64,000 bases of DNA from Rhodamnia argentea (Eukaryota > Streptophyta > Magnoliopsida > Myrtales > Myrtaceae). The notes beneath the pieces are model-generated. The model was not told where the DNA came from. It did no database searches and was given only the letters and a program-made list of their open reading frames with translations. Each line of letters begins with the position of its first letter. The first letter of the stretch is position 1. Made by a program: the position numbers and the translations under genes. Of the stretch, positions 34,045 to 45,990 are shown piece by piece. The DNA lies in NCBI RefSeq assembly GCF_020921035.1, contig NC_063151.1:27534934-27598933 (forward strand), given 5' to 3'.

Positions 34045-34972
34045 TCTATAGATTTCTGGGCAGTAAGGTCCGTGCTCACGTCCCCGAATTACCATTAGAA
34101 TATCTGTCTCTCAAAAGGGAGGTTGCTTCGGCTCTGGCATACATCTATCTGGGTTGCTTTGCCTAGGAGGGTTGCGATAAAATAGCAAGTTATTATGTCA
34201 GGCTAGGTAAAAACACGAAGATGGTTAGGTCGACTTATCGATCCCGCTAAAGAGAGGATAGCTTGCAACACTACTCTTATCACAACCTAGCCCCACTTTT
34301 TACTAACTCCTTCGATATATTTTTTTTGTTACTTTTAAATGATGTATATTTTTAAGCGCATGGTAGGAGAACACGTTTGATCTTGACATAAAAAAGGCAA
34401 TGGAGTCACATCGCAATACACTCAATGTAACATTTATCTGATGCACTTGCTTTATTTGTTTTTTTGTCCGAAATCAATAAAGTATAGCTCAAATTGAATG
34501 TATTGATATCAAAGTCATAATTGATGTTCGTATATTTAATATTACGCCTTCAAGGTCATTCATATATTTCTAAGCTCATTGAGGACGAGGGCAGTTACTT
34601 TTTTTTTCAATGAAACTTGGATTATAAGCTATCCACATTCCTTAGATAAATTATTAATTGTTTGAACTTCTAATCAAGACAGGAGTGGATAAGATATGAT
34701 ATAAAATTCAGGGATTTTGCTATATCCCATCTTTTGTTTGGTGAATTGCAATAATAAAATTGGATATTTTCACATGCTATTTTGTCCATTGTTTGGTGTT
34801 ATTGCTTATTTTTTTATTTTTTTTTCTAGTTTTTTAATTCTTTTTTCCCCTTCCATCATTCTATAATAAAATTTATTAAATGATAAACTATATTAATATT
34901 CCTAAAATACTAAAATACCTAAGACTTCTAATAAATATAAATTCAATATTTAGTATTTACATTTATATTATA

Positions 34973-35648
34973 AGATAGAAAGAAATTCCAATATATAAAT
35001 AAAAATAGGAATAAATATCAATGAAATTGTTGTTATTTTTTTTATTTTGAACTTTTTTATGTTAGAAATAAAATAATATCTAGAGTTTGATATTAATTTA
35101 ATTTAAGTAATTTTAAAAAAATTATTTGGAAAGAAAACTTTTACATTATGAATATTAGAAATCTTATCCACCTTTATCCCTCCTCTCCCATTGGATAATT
35201 TTATCCGGCCTATATCCCTCTCATGTCCCACTGTATTCTGTCATGGGTAAGCACCAAATACAAGATGTGATCAATTTTATCCTATTTTGAATTTTATCCC
35301 AACTACATATAGATAGAAAGAAATTCCAATATATAAATAAAAATAGGAATAAAGATCAATGAAATTGTTGTTAATTTTTTTATTTTGAACTTTTTTATGT
35401 TAGAAATAAAATAATATATAGAGTTTAATATTAATTTAATTTAAGTAATTTTAAAAAAATTATTTGCAAAGAAAACTTTTACATTATGAATATTAGAAAT
35501 CTTATCCACCTTTATCCCACCTCTCCCATTGGATAATTTTATCCGGCCTATACCCCTCTCATATTCCACTGTATTCTGTCATGGGTAGGCACCAAATACA
35601 AGATGTGATAAATTTTATCCTATTTTGAATTTTATCCCAACTACATTT
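34973..35648 (+). repeat. 338-bp tandem duplication inside copy 2
   Basis: The units start AGATAGAAAGAAATTCC at 34973 and 35311 and end near TTTTATCCCAACTACAT. Copy 1 has a single unit, so this arose after the larger duplication. Confidence 0.85.
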
Positions 35649-36621
35649 TTCAAACAAAATCAACCAAAATATAATTTCATTATATATCTATAGTTTTCTC
35701 ATTCACTGGATATGTAATTAAAAAGACGTTCATGATACAAGAGTTCGAGTGAGATACTTATACGCGCTATTGTACTCAAAATTTTATTACCTACTCAGCC
35801 AGGAAAGTCAATAATTTAATGGAGTTAGTGACTCCCTTACGAACTGTGGCTTTCAAGTCGGTCATAACACTCAAGATGACTAACACGCAAACGACGCTTC
35901 ATGCATAAAGTAGTCGCTTTCACAAGTGTATTGAAAATTAAGTACGGAAAAACATCATTGAGATTCTCCACTTCAACATTGGCCATGTCACGTGAACGGC
36001 TAATATTCATGTCGGTTATATTCTGCCAAAAAAAAAAAAATTATGATTGAATTGATATTTGTGCAATAAATTTACGAATTTTCTTTTGTAATTATCTGAG
36101 GTTAATTAATTCTGTTCCATGATTTGTCTTGAGTGAAGGATCGATCCTTCATATAAATACATTATTCTTTCTTTCTTTCTTGAGCTGGGGTAAAATGCCC
36201 ATTCACTTATTATTTTATCTACGTACGGGACTCAGCCTCACTATAAATAAATCGGATTACGTACTCATCTAAACCTCCTAATATAAATTTGTTCGTATGG
36301 CCTAATGCAACAATGACAGATAAGATCCGCAAGCTTTCGTCCAATAAGCGCGCGACATCTGGTCTAGAAAGATCTGATTATTGATAAGATGGAGGAGGGT
36401 CCCGCAAGGATTACATTCTTCAAAGACGACTGTGAGAAATAACGCAATTTTTCGAGTATTGTACTGGGTGGGTTGGCAACTTGGATGGCCATTTATTTGA
36501 CATCAGAGAACGTGTGATTACGAGGATGATGAACACAACATAATGGCTTGTCTTTGTCGCGTGGGGCCTTGCCGACACTCCTTAGCCGACGCTATCTGAA
36601 ACTGCAATACATATGGGAAAA

Positions 36622-36937
36622 ACGAGATATATATAGAGTTCATGAACTTTAATTTAAAAAGTAATATAATTCATGAACTTTTGATGCGTGTTTAATTTAG
36701 TTCATCTATATTATCCCTGAATTTAAAATTGAAGAATGACATTGAATATTTTTATATAACTTATTGACTAAATTGAATACGTACAAAATATTTAGGGATC
36801 ATATTGAACAAGTTAAGAGTTCATGGACGATATTGTACACTGGATTAAAGTTCGGAGACTATACTGAACAAATTAAAAATTCATGGACAATATTACACAC
36901 GTGCGCAAAATTTAAGGACTACTTATTTATTACCCCA
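36622..36937. mobile_element. Palindromic MITE-like element (copy in repeat block 2)
   Basis: Counterpart of 31020-31331 and a relative of the intronic element at 23329. Inverted arms with GTTCATGAACTTT on the left and AAATTCATGGAC on the right. Confidence 0.55.
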
Positions 36938-37467
36938 TAAATTTATGAACGAATGAATCATTTTTTGTTCATATTTTTTTTCACGAACGTAATATAAATG
37001 ATGCTCGGGATCAATTATATTTGTCGCTTTTGGCGGTCAAGATATGGGCTTTTGTTTCCTTGAAATTTTGATCACCTCAAGTATTTTATCTAGCTTTGGA
37101 GCGTCTTTAACCTAGAGGAGACATGGGGTTGTCGAGGAATGAAGCAGTAGGGGAAGATGTATCATTATCGACCGACTAGGTTGACGTGTATGATCGTTGA
37201 TCGGTCACTGTGGGAACGAGACAGGCCCATATGCATATGATGTAACGTAATGCCTCCGCGTCCAAAGGGAAGGTAGGGTTGATGGAGATCGACGTGTTCA
37301 ATTTCAGATTCGAATCGGGTCTTGACTTTGATGTCAACCCAAATTGAGCCCGTGATGTGGGCTTGTTGGACCCCTCGATGGCTCGGATGAGAAAGGCTTC
37401 TCCTCCCAGTAAAGTCCTAATCTCAAAATCGCTCAATCATGTCTCGAGGACAGTGTCGGGACTTCAC

Positions 37468-37714
37468 GTAAATTCAATTTGATTGGCAAAAAATGAATAA
37501 TTTAAAAAATATTTTTTCAAAGATGATTGCTTCAATCGTATGCATGAAGAAATTACTGAAAAATTCCAAAGAAAATTGATGTCTAAATATTTTCGTGAAC
37601 GGTAAAAATATTTTTCATCTATTTATTTTTGCAAGCAACACAAGTGATCATTTTTAAGAAAACATTAGTCAAATCATTCATTTTTCGCTGGATGAATGGA
37701 GCCTTAGTGTCATG
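37468..37714. mobile_element. MITE-like element A, copy 1
   Basis: The right end, read in reverse, is GGCTCCATTCATCC then GCGAAAAATGAATGA. The left end carries TTCAATTTGATTGGCAAAAA with AATGAATAATTT. The inside is AT-rich with AAATATTTTT tracts. Related by sequence to 38273-38514. Confidence 0.5.
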
Positions 37715-38272
37715 TTTGTTTTGATTAAGAGTTATTGAATTAGCATGGATGACGTGATAAGCAAGTGAAAAGGTGCATCTTAATCACTAACTGAATGTTT
37801 GTGTAGCTAATTACTCAAAGAAAAGCATTGGAATCTTTATACAAAATTGCAGACTTGTATCCTATCTTAATTGCACTGCATTAATCATCAATTGTTTACT
37901 TATTCATGATATTAAGCTAATTAATTTAATTTGATAAAAACATAAGTTCTTAATAAAACAAAACTTACAATGTCCAAAGACGTGATAGTCGGAAGGTCAT
38001 CAAACAGATGCATAATACAAAGAAAATAACAGATACCGTAATAAATCCAAAAAGAGAAATGACCATATAAGGTTTATTACCTGGTTTACTTGCAAAAGGT
38101 TATTTATGTGTGATAAATTCAGAACAAGTCTCAAATAATACATACAGAGGCCCAGTGCATTGCCAAAAGGGGGTACGTCATTACTTATGTTTTTGTCAAG
38201 GGAATCATATATGAAAATTCGTGCATTTCATGATCATAATGATGCTAGCATCCTTTAAAAGTAACACATTTA

Positions 38273-38514
38273 GGCTCCATTTGTTTCACAAAAAAAAAAA
38301 AAATCAGTCATTTGAAAAATATTTTTTAAAAAATATTTGTTTATATCACTTATAAAAATGAATAAATGAAAAAATATTTTCGTTGTCTAAGTAGCTGTTT
38401 AAACACAAATCGTTGTCGGTAATAAAAATATCTTTTGTTGAATGATTATTTAATGTGATCATTTTTATAAAAATGTTTTTCAAATCATTTGTTTTTCGGA
38501 AAACAAATTGAGTG
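38273..38514. mobile_element. MITE-like element A, copy 2
   Basis: The left end is GGCTCCATTTGTTTCACAAA. The right end, read in reverse, is CACTCAATTTGTTTTCCG, then AAAAACAAATGATTTG, pairing with the left arm (TCAGTCATTTGAAAAATA). About 240 bp, no coding capacity. This type of end is common in plant hAT-like small elements; class not proven. Confidence 0.55.
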
Positions 38515-40436
38515 ATAGATTTTTCTTGTCTCGAAGGTGGTAAAATCAAGGAGTGCCAAGATATCAAATATCAAAGGGATCGTACATAGTGAGGAGACTT
38601 TTTGGTGTCGAAATAGGGCAGGAATAACATGTAAAAAGGCGGGATGCTACAGGATTAGCTGGGGAGCATACATGTCCATTAACGTGAATCACTGAGCACC
38701 GATCAGATGGAGCAGCCCCACGGTTCCAGAGCAAAACGCCAAGGGATCACCCCCTAATGGAAACAAGTCAATCCATTTCAAGAAGGGAAATGCTTTTCTA
38801 ATAGTACTATCAAGAACGGTATAATTTCAACCGTAGATTCATACATCATCATTACATATTTTGTATAAAGTACTTATTAATTGAGATATTGTGTGATCAT
38901 AAATAAATGATTAGGCTAGCAGCTCCTAGGGATTCTCTGCCACAGCTCCATCTTTGTCACCATCTTCCTCTGATCACCAATTTCAGACCCCATCAAAGGA
39001 ACCTTCCTCTTGCTTCCTGATAGTGAGCTCTCCTCAGTAATCGCATTCTCTCTTTCTGTGATCGGTTCCTAACCGGCTGCCCTGAACTTACAGCGTTGGC
39101 GTTGGTTTCTCTTCTTTTCACGTTTCTTTGACGCCTCTGGAATTGCTTGGCGCAAACCCAGAAGTTTAAAGTGGACTTCATCTGTGATAATTCGTAACTC
39201 GTCCCCGAACATATGATGGTGAACTGGCTTTTAAGCAGTATCGCTGTTACGTTGGAATCCAAAGATTGAGCGACAAGGGGCGCTCCTGATGGGACCTCTA
39301 CCTACATCCCCACGTCTGATAATTACCGTTAGATACCCTTTTCTTTTGTCTGAAGGACCAAACCTGCTGTGAGTTCAAGCAGCGATATTTGAATCTTTCT
39401 ATGAATACGAGGCAAAGATCCCTCGGACCAAAGATCTGGGCGTCTATCATTCCAAAACGAAAAACTGTCTCTAATGTCACGTGAAGATTTCAGTAAACGT
39501 CGCGAAGAAAAGATGGGACCGAAGCTGAATTAGCCTCGATTTGAGTTGAGAGCTATTGACTCATGGGTCGGCCAACCGGTTCACTCTCTGCATAAATACA
39601 TAAGCGACTAGTCCTTCCTTCCGAGGAGAATTCAGTCTCATGCAACAGTGCATGGACTGAAAATAGGCTCGGTATCATTCTCTCTTTCTTGATACCGTTA
39701 TTCATAGCTTTGCGCACTTTTGTGTCTTCCCACTTCATATGTTGCTCTCTCTCTCTCTCTCTCTGTTTTCCCATTTCATGTGCAGGGGCAAGAATGTTCC
39801 GAAGTTTAACTGGTCCTGGAACGTGTGCAGAATTGGATGATTAATATGGGGAGGTACAGATTCGAAGAGAGATCGATCTTGCTCAAGGCCGCGCACTTTG
39901 TTCATGGCGCACCCCATCAGGGTTTCGGGCCTGTCCTGTCGAGTTTCGACGCGTGCTAAAACTTTCATCAGGAACACAACTACATATATCCACTGGGAGG
40001 AGCTGGAAGAAGAGCTATGTGATGAAAGTCCTTTGACCTTGATGCGTTGCTGATCATGCATATAGGTTGCGTTGGACTTGCGGAAGATCTTCTCTCTCTC
40101 TCTCTCTCGCTCCATCCCGATTTTCATGCGCTGCGATTCTCTGATTTAATTAGGATCAAGATCATGACGTGGCGCCTGAGAATCTCTGTGTAACTCAGTC
40201 AAGGGACATGTTAGGATTTCTCAGACAGGAACCTGTTCCTGCTAAATGTTGATATAATGTACCAGACTTTATCCTTTGGAGTTTTTCCTTGTCCAACATA
40301 AAAACACTTTCGTAGGTTGTTTCGGTGCTTAACTAAGTTGCCCTTGACCTGGTACCCTAAGCTTTCATGAAGCCAGACATGGTATCAAGTCAGAAGGTTC
40401 CATGTTGCGTCTTTGTTGGCCTCACAATGTGTAAGC

Positions 40437-40872
40437 TGTTAGAGTTTTTTTTTAACGTGGGCTTATATTAATTGAGATTATAATTACCATTTTACATGGC
40501 ATTAATTTTTCATTTATGGAGTTGATCCGATAAGGTAAGATATAAGGATTCTTAATTAGTCTACTATGGACCTGACTAGCGTGGGCCGAGTTCGGTCGGG
40601 CTCGTGATGAGAAGATTTAGCTGAAAACTCTATAAATAGCAATTCAGCCCCTCCTCTAACCCTAATGATTTATAAATTCACCTTACATAAGGTTTTGATG
40701 GGAAATGAGGGGCAACTAGAGAAGATCTTGAGTTTCGGATCATCGTGATTCCTCCTAAAGTAACATGGATTTGAAATTAGGTGCACAAACTCTTGTCTTT
40801 CTTCGCAGAGCATTCTATTTCTAGCTATGGTGATCTACGGAATTGCCGTCGTAAGGTTTATAGTGGCCAACA
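40437..40872 (+). mobile_element. Solo LTR with 5-bp target duplication
   Basis: 436 bp starting TGTTAGAG and ending GGCCAACA (TGTT...AACA), flanked by TAAGC at 40432-40436 and again at 40873-40877. It contains a clear promoter motif (CTCTATAAATAG near 40629-40640) and a second TTTATAAATT. No internal retrotransposon coding sequence lies on either side, so this is the product of recombination between two LTRs. Family undetermined. Confidence 0.85.
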
Positions 40873-42349
40873 TAAGCCCTTACTAAAGGGGTTCGAGAGA
40901 TTTGATGGAGCCGTCTCGATCTTTAACTCGCCTCCTCATATGGCCCCTCGAAGGTAGCAAGCTCGAGCTTCCCATTCGAAAGCACATGGCTAGATGCCTG
41001 CAATGGAGAGGCCACCCCATCTGAAGGCACGCTCCTTCTCTAAACTCATCGCACGCCAATTCCAATTCGCACCCACTTCCCTTCTCTCCTCTCAACTCAA
41101 TTCGACTCGGGCGTCAGTGGATTTACCAATGGCTCTCCCCAGTCCTCTCCTCACTGCTAGTGATACATGAAGGGCTCCAAGACCCGGACTAGAGTGAAGA
41201 TGAAGTTGCCCGTCAAGAAAGATCACTATTCATAATTCAGTTAGACCGACCGACCGATCGACCGACTCAAATGTTAGTATTCGCAAGATAAAAAGATTGT
41301 TGAAATGAATGCATTCTTAACATTAATGGGCTTTTCCACGATGTCGCGACTTTACACACGTAGAAGTTGTTCGAGACTTTCATGAGTCCTGGATAGCTCT
41401 TGTTTATAAGGGCAAAAGTCGTTACCTGCACAGTGCATGTTGTGTTATAGCTGCGGTGAGGACCCGACAAGACGATCCCAATATTTTCACCTCCTTTTTC
41501 TTTTGGTCTTCTTCTATGCTGGCCTAATGTATTTTCTGGGCATGGATTTGTAGCTCACCTGAAAGCATCTGTGCACGACTTTCTCTGTCGTCAATCTTTG
41601 TCACTTATTTTCTCGCCATCTTTAGTCTGACCATCTTACCTTTCTCTTTCCATATGGAATTAATCCCCGTTCGAGAGCTGAATCTTCTTGAAGGACCGGC
41701 TTACTAAGCTTTTTCAACAGGACAAAAACAGGCCCTTCGACATATGTAAAAAATAATGGGAAAATGGTCATATCATTACTTATTAGGATGACATGTATCC
41801 TGAAAGGGACATCTATCTGTATCTTCTTCCATCCACCATCGTTTTTGTCTTCGAGTCATTAAATTAGGTCCGAGTGGGGCAGGGTCCATAAATCGTGGGT
41901 AGCTTAATCCTGATCAGACATCATTAAAAAGTTAAAGTTGACAACGTTTGGACATGGTTTCCATCTAATCAAATTTAACCCTTTTTTTTTCACTTGCAAT
42001 GCTTCAAATTATCTAACGCTTAACATTTGGTACTTTAGAATTGAAAGTACAAATCATGTCGTTTGGTTAAATGTCAATCAGGGAAAAAATGAAAGGCAAT
42101 CATTTAGAGATATTGAATGTGGGATATGAAATGCAACCCACTTAATTAAAAAAATCATTTGGTTTAAAATTTAATAGTTGATGATTTTTGTATAGATTAT
42201 TTTTATCCCACGAACAAATTTCACTGAATTTTACTATATTAAAATCGAATTATCTATCAAAAAATTTAAAATAGAAAATAAATAAAGCATTAAAATCCCA
42301 CCCTAGATATATCTATTATTTTAGCATAACTGATTTTGTTCAAGTAATT

Positions 42350-42549
42350 CGATGTAGTCCGGTAGAAAAGTTACACCAAACCAAATAAAAGTCACTTAAT
42401 TTAAGAAATAAAAAGAACTAATAAATTATAACTCATTCCTAATACGATTTGATGTAGTGTGGTAGAAAAGTTACACCGAACCAAATAAAATTCACTTAGT
42501 TTAAGAAATAAAAAGAACTAATAAATTATAGCTCATTCATAATACGATT
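42350..42549 (+). repeat. 100-bp tandem repeat, two units
   Basis: Units with GATGTAGT, GGTAGAAAAGTTACACC and AAGAAATAAAAAGAACTAAT start near 42350 and 42450. About 90 percent identical. Confidence 0.85.
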
Positions 42550-42837
42550 CAATAATTTGTTCCCTTCTAATTATGAGGATATTAAACAGACTAAATAAGT
42601 TCCTTTACTTTAATATTGAAAACATACTGACATTAATCTCGAACTTACAACAAAATAAATAAGGAAAAGATTGGATTGCAATTCAGTTAAAACATACACC
42701 ATCTATATTTTACTTACTTTCATTTTGTACTTTTTGAGAAAGCTTGTCTTTCTTCTGACCAAAAAAAAAAAAAAAAAAAGAAAGAAAGCTTGTCTTCCGA
42801 CCAAAAAAAATAAAAAAAAATTTTTTCTATTATTATT

Positions 42838-42848
42838 TTTTATATAAT
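42838..42848 (+). promoter_or_regulatory. TATA box candidate for L18ae-like gene
   Basis: TTTATATAAT lies about 145 bases before the ATG at 42989, leaving a leader of roughly 110 bases. Confidence 0.4.
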
Positions 42849-42988
42849 ATCCCATGTCATATTTAAGAGAAATGGGTGAACTCTCTCAGTAACTCGTTAG
42901 GTTTTTAGATCGGAATCAATCTCCACACCAGATCAACATCGCTTATCGTTTCGTGACAAAGCTCACGCGATCATAGGCCCCAATTAGG

Positions 42989-44337
42989 ATGAGCAAGGGC
43001 GAAGAGCAGAACAGAGGCATTTCCACCGCCGGCAGCGGCGGCTCCGGCGATCCCCAGCCTCAGTACGGCACGTTCCAAGGCGTGGCCAACTACCCTCCTC
43101 CTCATCCTCCGCCGCATCAGCCGGCGATCGGCTTCCCTCAGCCGGTCCCTCCTCCCGGCGCCTCCCATGATCCCTCCGCTCCTCCTCCGTACCAGGCCCA
43201 GGGTTATCAGGCCGTTCCAGGTAGTTTTAGCTCATCGAATCATCCGCGCGCTGGTTTCGGATTATTTGGAGATTTGCATTTTCGATTTTCTTTTCTTATT
43301 ATCCATGGCTCGAGCTCCGAAACTCAACCTTCCAAGTGTTTACATTGCTTTCAGTTTTTCCGATCCTACATTGATTGAGCTAGACAAAAGCTTGCTTGAT
43401 TCACTGGTTAGGTCATAGAGTGCCGAGTTGTTTGCCGATTAATTTTGTTTTCTTCTCTCGGGATCATACGCTGTAGGTTATCCAGTTGCTGAAGGAAGGC
43501 CTGTGAGAGAACGGCGTCTGCCTTGTTGTGGCCTCGGTTTTGGCTGGTGCTTGTACGTCTTTCTTTTCTCCTCTATTTTCTCTTGTTTTATCCCACAAGG
43601 AGATTTTTTTCTCATCACCGCAATCACAATCTCACCTTAGATGATATCGATCAAGGGGTTCGCAGCGATATAGGTTGAATTTGATTTCATGCTTGTTTTA
43701 CAAAGCCCTAGCATAATGACAGAGGCTGATTGCTCGTGGTCCCCTGTTCTTTCTTTTCCTGAAAAAGGTTGATTCATGTAGTGTCGATGGATGGTAAAAA
43801 GGATTCATTTTTTGCTCCATGCAATATATGTCCGCACTTCCACTCCTATCCATCTCATTTCTGCAATTCTTTGCTGAGATAGCTTGTATCCAATGTGGTC
43901 TTGAAGGTTCATCATCGGTTTCTTTCTGGCCACCATCCCCTGGTACGTCGGGTTGTGTTTTCTAGTCTGCTGCAGACATAGAATGGACTACCGAGAGAAA
44001 CCCGGCTACATCGCTTGTACAATTGCAGTGAGTATATTGATCTCCTCCCATTCTAATTTCCATGGTTCTTTGAAATCGGCAATAAGAACATTCCCTCGCG
44101 TCGGCATCCTCCACATGAAGCTCGCCATTGTCAGTCTCTTTTTAAGTATTGGACCTGTTGCCATGGCTTGCTGGTTAGGTTTTTCTGTTGTTGGTCGTCA
44201 GATTGGAGTTTAAGATACTTTGTTCTAGTATTGGTCCCTCTGCATCAGATAAAAGTAGAAGTTACTTGCTCTTCGTGCAGGCCGTTCTTGCAACAATCGC
44301 TATAATTTTCGGGGTAACAAAAGGAGTTGCTGATTGA
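42989..44337 (+). CDS. L18ae-like small membrane protein (60S ribosomal protein L18a-like family)
   Basis: Four exons: 42989-43220, 43477-43552, 43907-44027, 44281-44337; 486 bases, 161 residues. The N-terminal half is Pro/Gly-rich (YGTFQGVANYPPPHPPPHQP, then FPQPVPPPGAS and APPPYQAQGYQAVPGYPVAEG). A conserved basic-Cys hinge RPVRERRLPCCGLGFGWC follows. Then come two hydrophobic segments, about residues 100-126 (FIIGFFLATIPWYVGLCFLV) and 136-155 (ACTIAAVLATIAIIFGV), linked by RHRMDYREKPGY. Despite the family name from Arabidopsis (At1g53560, At3g14595 as I recall), the protein is a two-pass membrane protein and not a ribosomal subunit; its function is not established here. It is convergent with the IMP1 gene, 590 bases apart. 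Confidence 0.9.
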
Positions 44338-44926
44338 TAACCAAGTTTGAGGCTGTACCCGCTGCTCATGTGCTCCTAGTCTGTGCATCTATCTCTCTGA
44401 TTTCTACGACTGGGATTGGGTGTTCTTGGTGAAAGCACATTTGTTGTAGCCTGTTGAACAGCGATATGTGCACCGGGTGAAGCGCGAATATGTTTTTGTT
44501 TTATAGCATGAGAGATTGAAGTTTGCGCATCATCTTACATTGGTGTTTGTTTGAGACATGTACTCATATCTTTTTGAGGGTTTGCAGACTCTTCTCGCCT
44601 GTAATAATGCAGGGAACCAAAACCTATCTGCATCCTCAATTGCAATGGCAATTTGTTGGAAACCATTGACGGATGTTTAACGAACTTATAGTCGCAATAT
44701 TTGTTACTTCCATGTGAACATGGTAGATCAGATCCATTTCTTCTACACGGACTTAAATGTGCATCATACCAAATCTTCGCTAGCGAAGGCATAACTCAAA
44801 TTCACCAAAGAGTTTGTAACGCCTGTTTCAAACTTCAGTTTATACATACACTTTTTTCCTCCGCAGTCCCTCGCCTTCAGCCAGTTGCTCCCACAATGAA
44901 GATGGGTTTTGCACGATGCACTAGAC
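44338..44926. other. 3' flanks of convergent genes
   Basis: Between the stop codons of the L18ae-like gene (+) and the IMP1 gene (-). It should hold both 3' untranslated regions. No other gene seen. Confidence 0.6.
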
Positions 44927-45990
44927 TCAGTGATGCAGCAAACCAAATCCATCAAGCGGCCATACCTGCATAGGAGAACACGGTGTTCGTTTTATGCAGA
45001 CGATGGAAGCTACAATGCACATAAGAATGCACCAAAAGCAACGAATTCAAAGAGAATCCATGCAAAATATGTCGGAATTAGAACATAAAACTTGCAAAAT
45101 GTCACTCCAAAACAAATCATCGTGCAGCTCCGCTCACCCTGCATAATATTTTGCCCTCGACGAGACCATAAGGAACAGCGCCAAATTGCCGCGAATCTCT
45201 CGATGCGTAGATATTGTCGCCCTGGATCCATACATGTCCCCTCGGAACCTATTCATACAAGATTGACAACAAAGTAGAGGTTGCTTTCATCAGTAATCCA
45301 AATATCTGCCAAATTCGATCTCTGTCCCAAAAGCATCCAAATTCAAGCTTTGATTTTGATCATTTGCTCAAATGCGCTTCAACCATCTTCCAAGCGATTC
45401 AGACGCTGTCAATCTATGAAATTCCAATGTCATACACTCTAGGCTAGCTTCCCTTAAAATGTATCACGTATGTACATGGCAAATTCAAGTTGAACGACCA
45501 AAAGCTTGATGCGAAGAAAAATAGTACGCGTAACGCACCGTAATCGTGCGAACTCGGTCGCTGTTGCGAGGATCGACGACGAAAGTGACCTTATCGCCTC
45601 CCATGGCGACAACGCGCTTGGTGAGAGACTTTCTGGGATCCACCGGCGATCTCACTAGCACCACGTCGCCGGGCCTCACCTTCCCCAGCCGGTGCGACAC
45701 GCGCTCGGCCAATAACACGTCGCCGGTCAGATTCAGAGTCGGAAGCATGCTCGGGCCGTAGACCTGCAAGCACCGGAACACTTTCAGCTTCTAGTGCTCG
45801 GTAAGCTTGAAGAAGAAGGAGAAGAGGAGGAGGAGGAGGAGGAGGTTAGGATTTTACGGACAAGAGTAGGAGTGCAGATGTAGGTGTTGGTGACGTGGAG
45901 CAAGCACAGGAACCTCGTTACGATCGCGGTGCGCTCGAGCGCTTCTTTCGCGATGCTTCTCCATGGAACCGCGTTACCGAATAGATTCAT
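44927..45990 (-). CDS. IMP1: Mitochondrial inner membrane protease subunit 1
   Basis: Signal-peptidase-type serine protease that trims sorting signals of proteins in the mitochondrial intermembrane space. Exons (minus): 45862-45990, 45539-45763, 45138-45248, 44927-44965; 504 bases, 167 residues. The start MNLFGNAVPWRSIAKEALER leads into a membrane segment (VTRFLCLLHVTNTYI). The catalytic Ser is in YGPSMLPTLNLTGD (residue 48) and the Lys in SLTKRVVAMGGD (residue 92). The family signature GHVWIQGDNIYASRDSRQFG is complete. Length fits the family (about 168). The first donor reads GTCCGT, a weak site kept because it alone preserves the frame into the next exon. The last exon is only 39 bases and gives a tail PLDGFGLLHH. 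Resembles At1g53530. Confidence 0.92.

Larger units (their letters stand above)
33432..37042 (+). repeat. Repeat block, copy 2 (about 3.6 kb)
   Basis: Diverged direct copy of 28172-31438. It is longer because of a 338-bp internal tandem duplication (34973-35310 and 35311-35648) and a 92-bp duplication (33871-33962 and 33963-34044). Alignment to copy 1 can be followed to about 37042, where copy 1 is cut off by the copia insertion, so the original unit may have been longer. No coding sequence. Confidence 0.85.
37043..42839. other. Gene-free transposon-relic spacer
   Basis: About 5.8 kb without a supported gene. Separately listed items are two MITE-like elements, a solo LTR and a tandem repeat. 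Short CT microsatellites lie at 39745-39764 and 40091-40108. Minus-strand open frames at 37176-37436, 38993-39262 and 39735-40127 show no recognisable family. Confidence 0.55.

Noticed and set aside
28172..37042. Giant LTR retrotransposon with 3.3-kb LTRs around a 2-kb interior
   Set aside because: No matching TG/CA ends with target duplication, no primer site after the left copy, and the interior is a separate truncated copia element with its own 290-bp LTR.
40200..40436. Another LTR starting TGTTAGGATTT near 40208
   Set aside because: No matching CA end or target duplication could be found, unlike the solo LTR at 40437.
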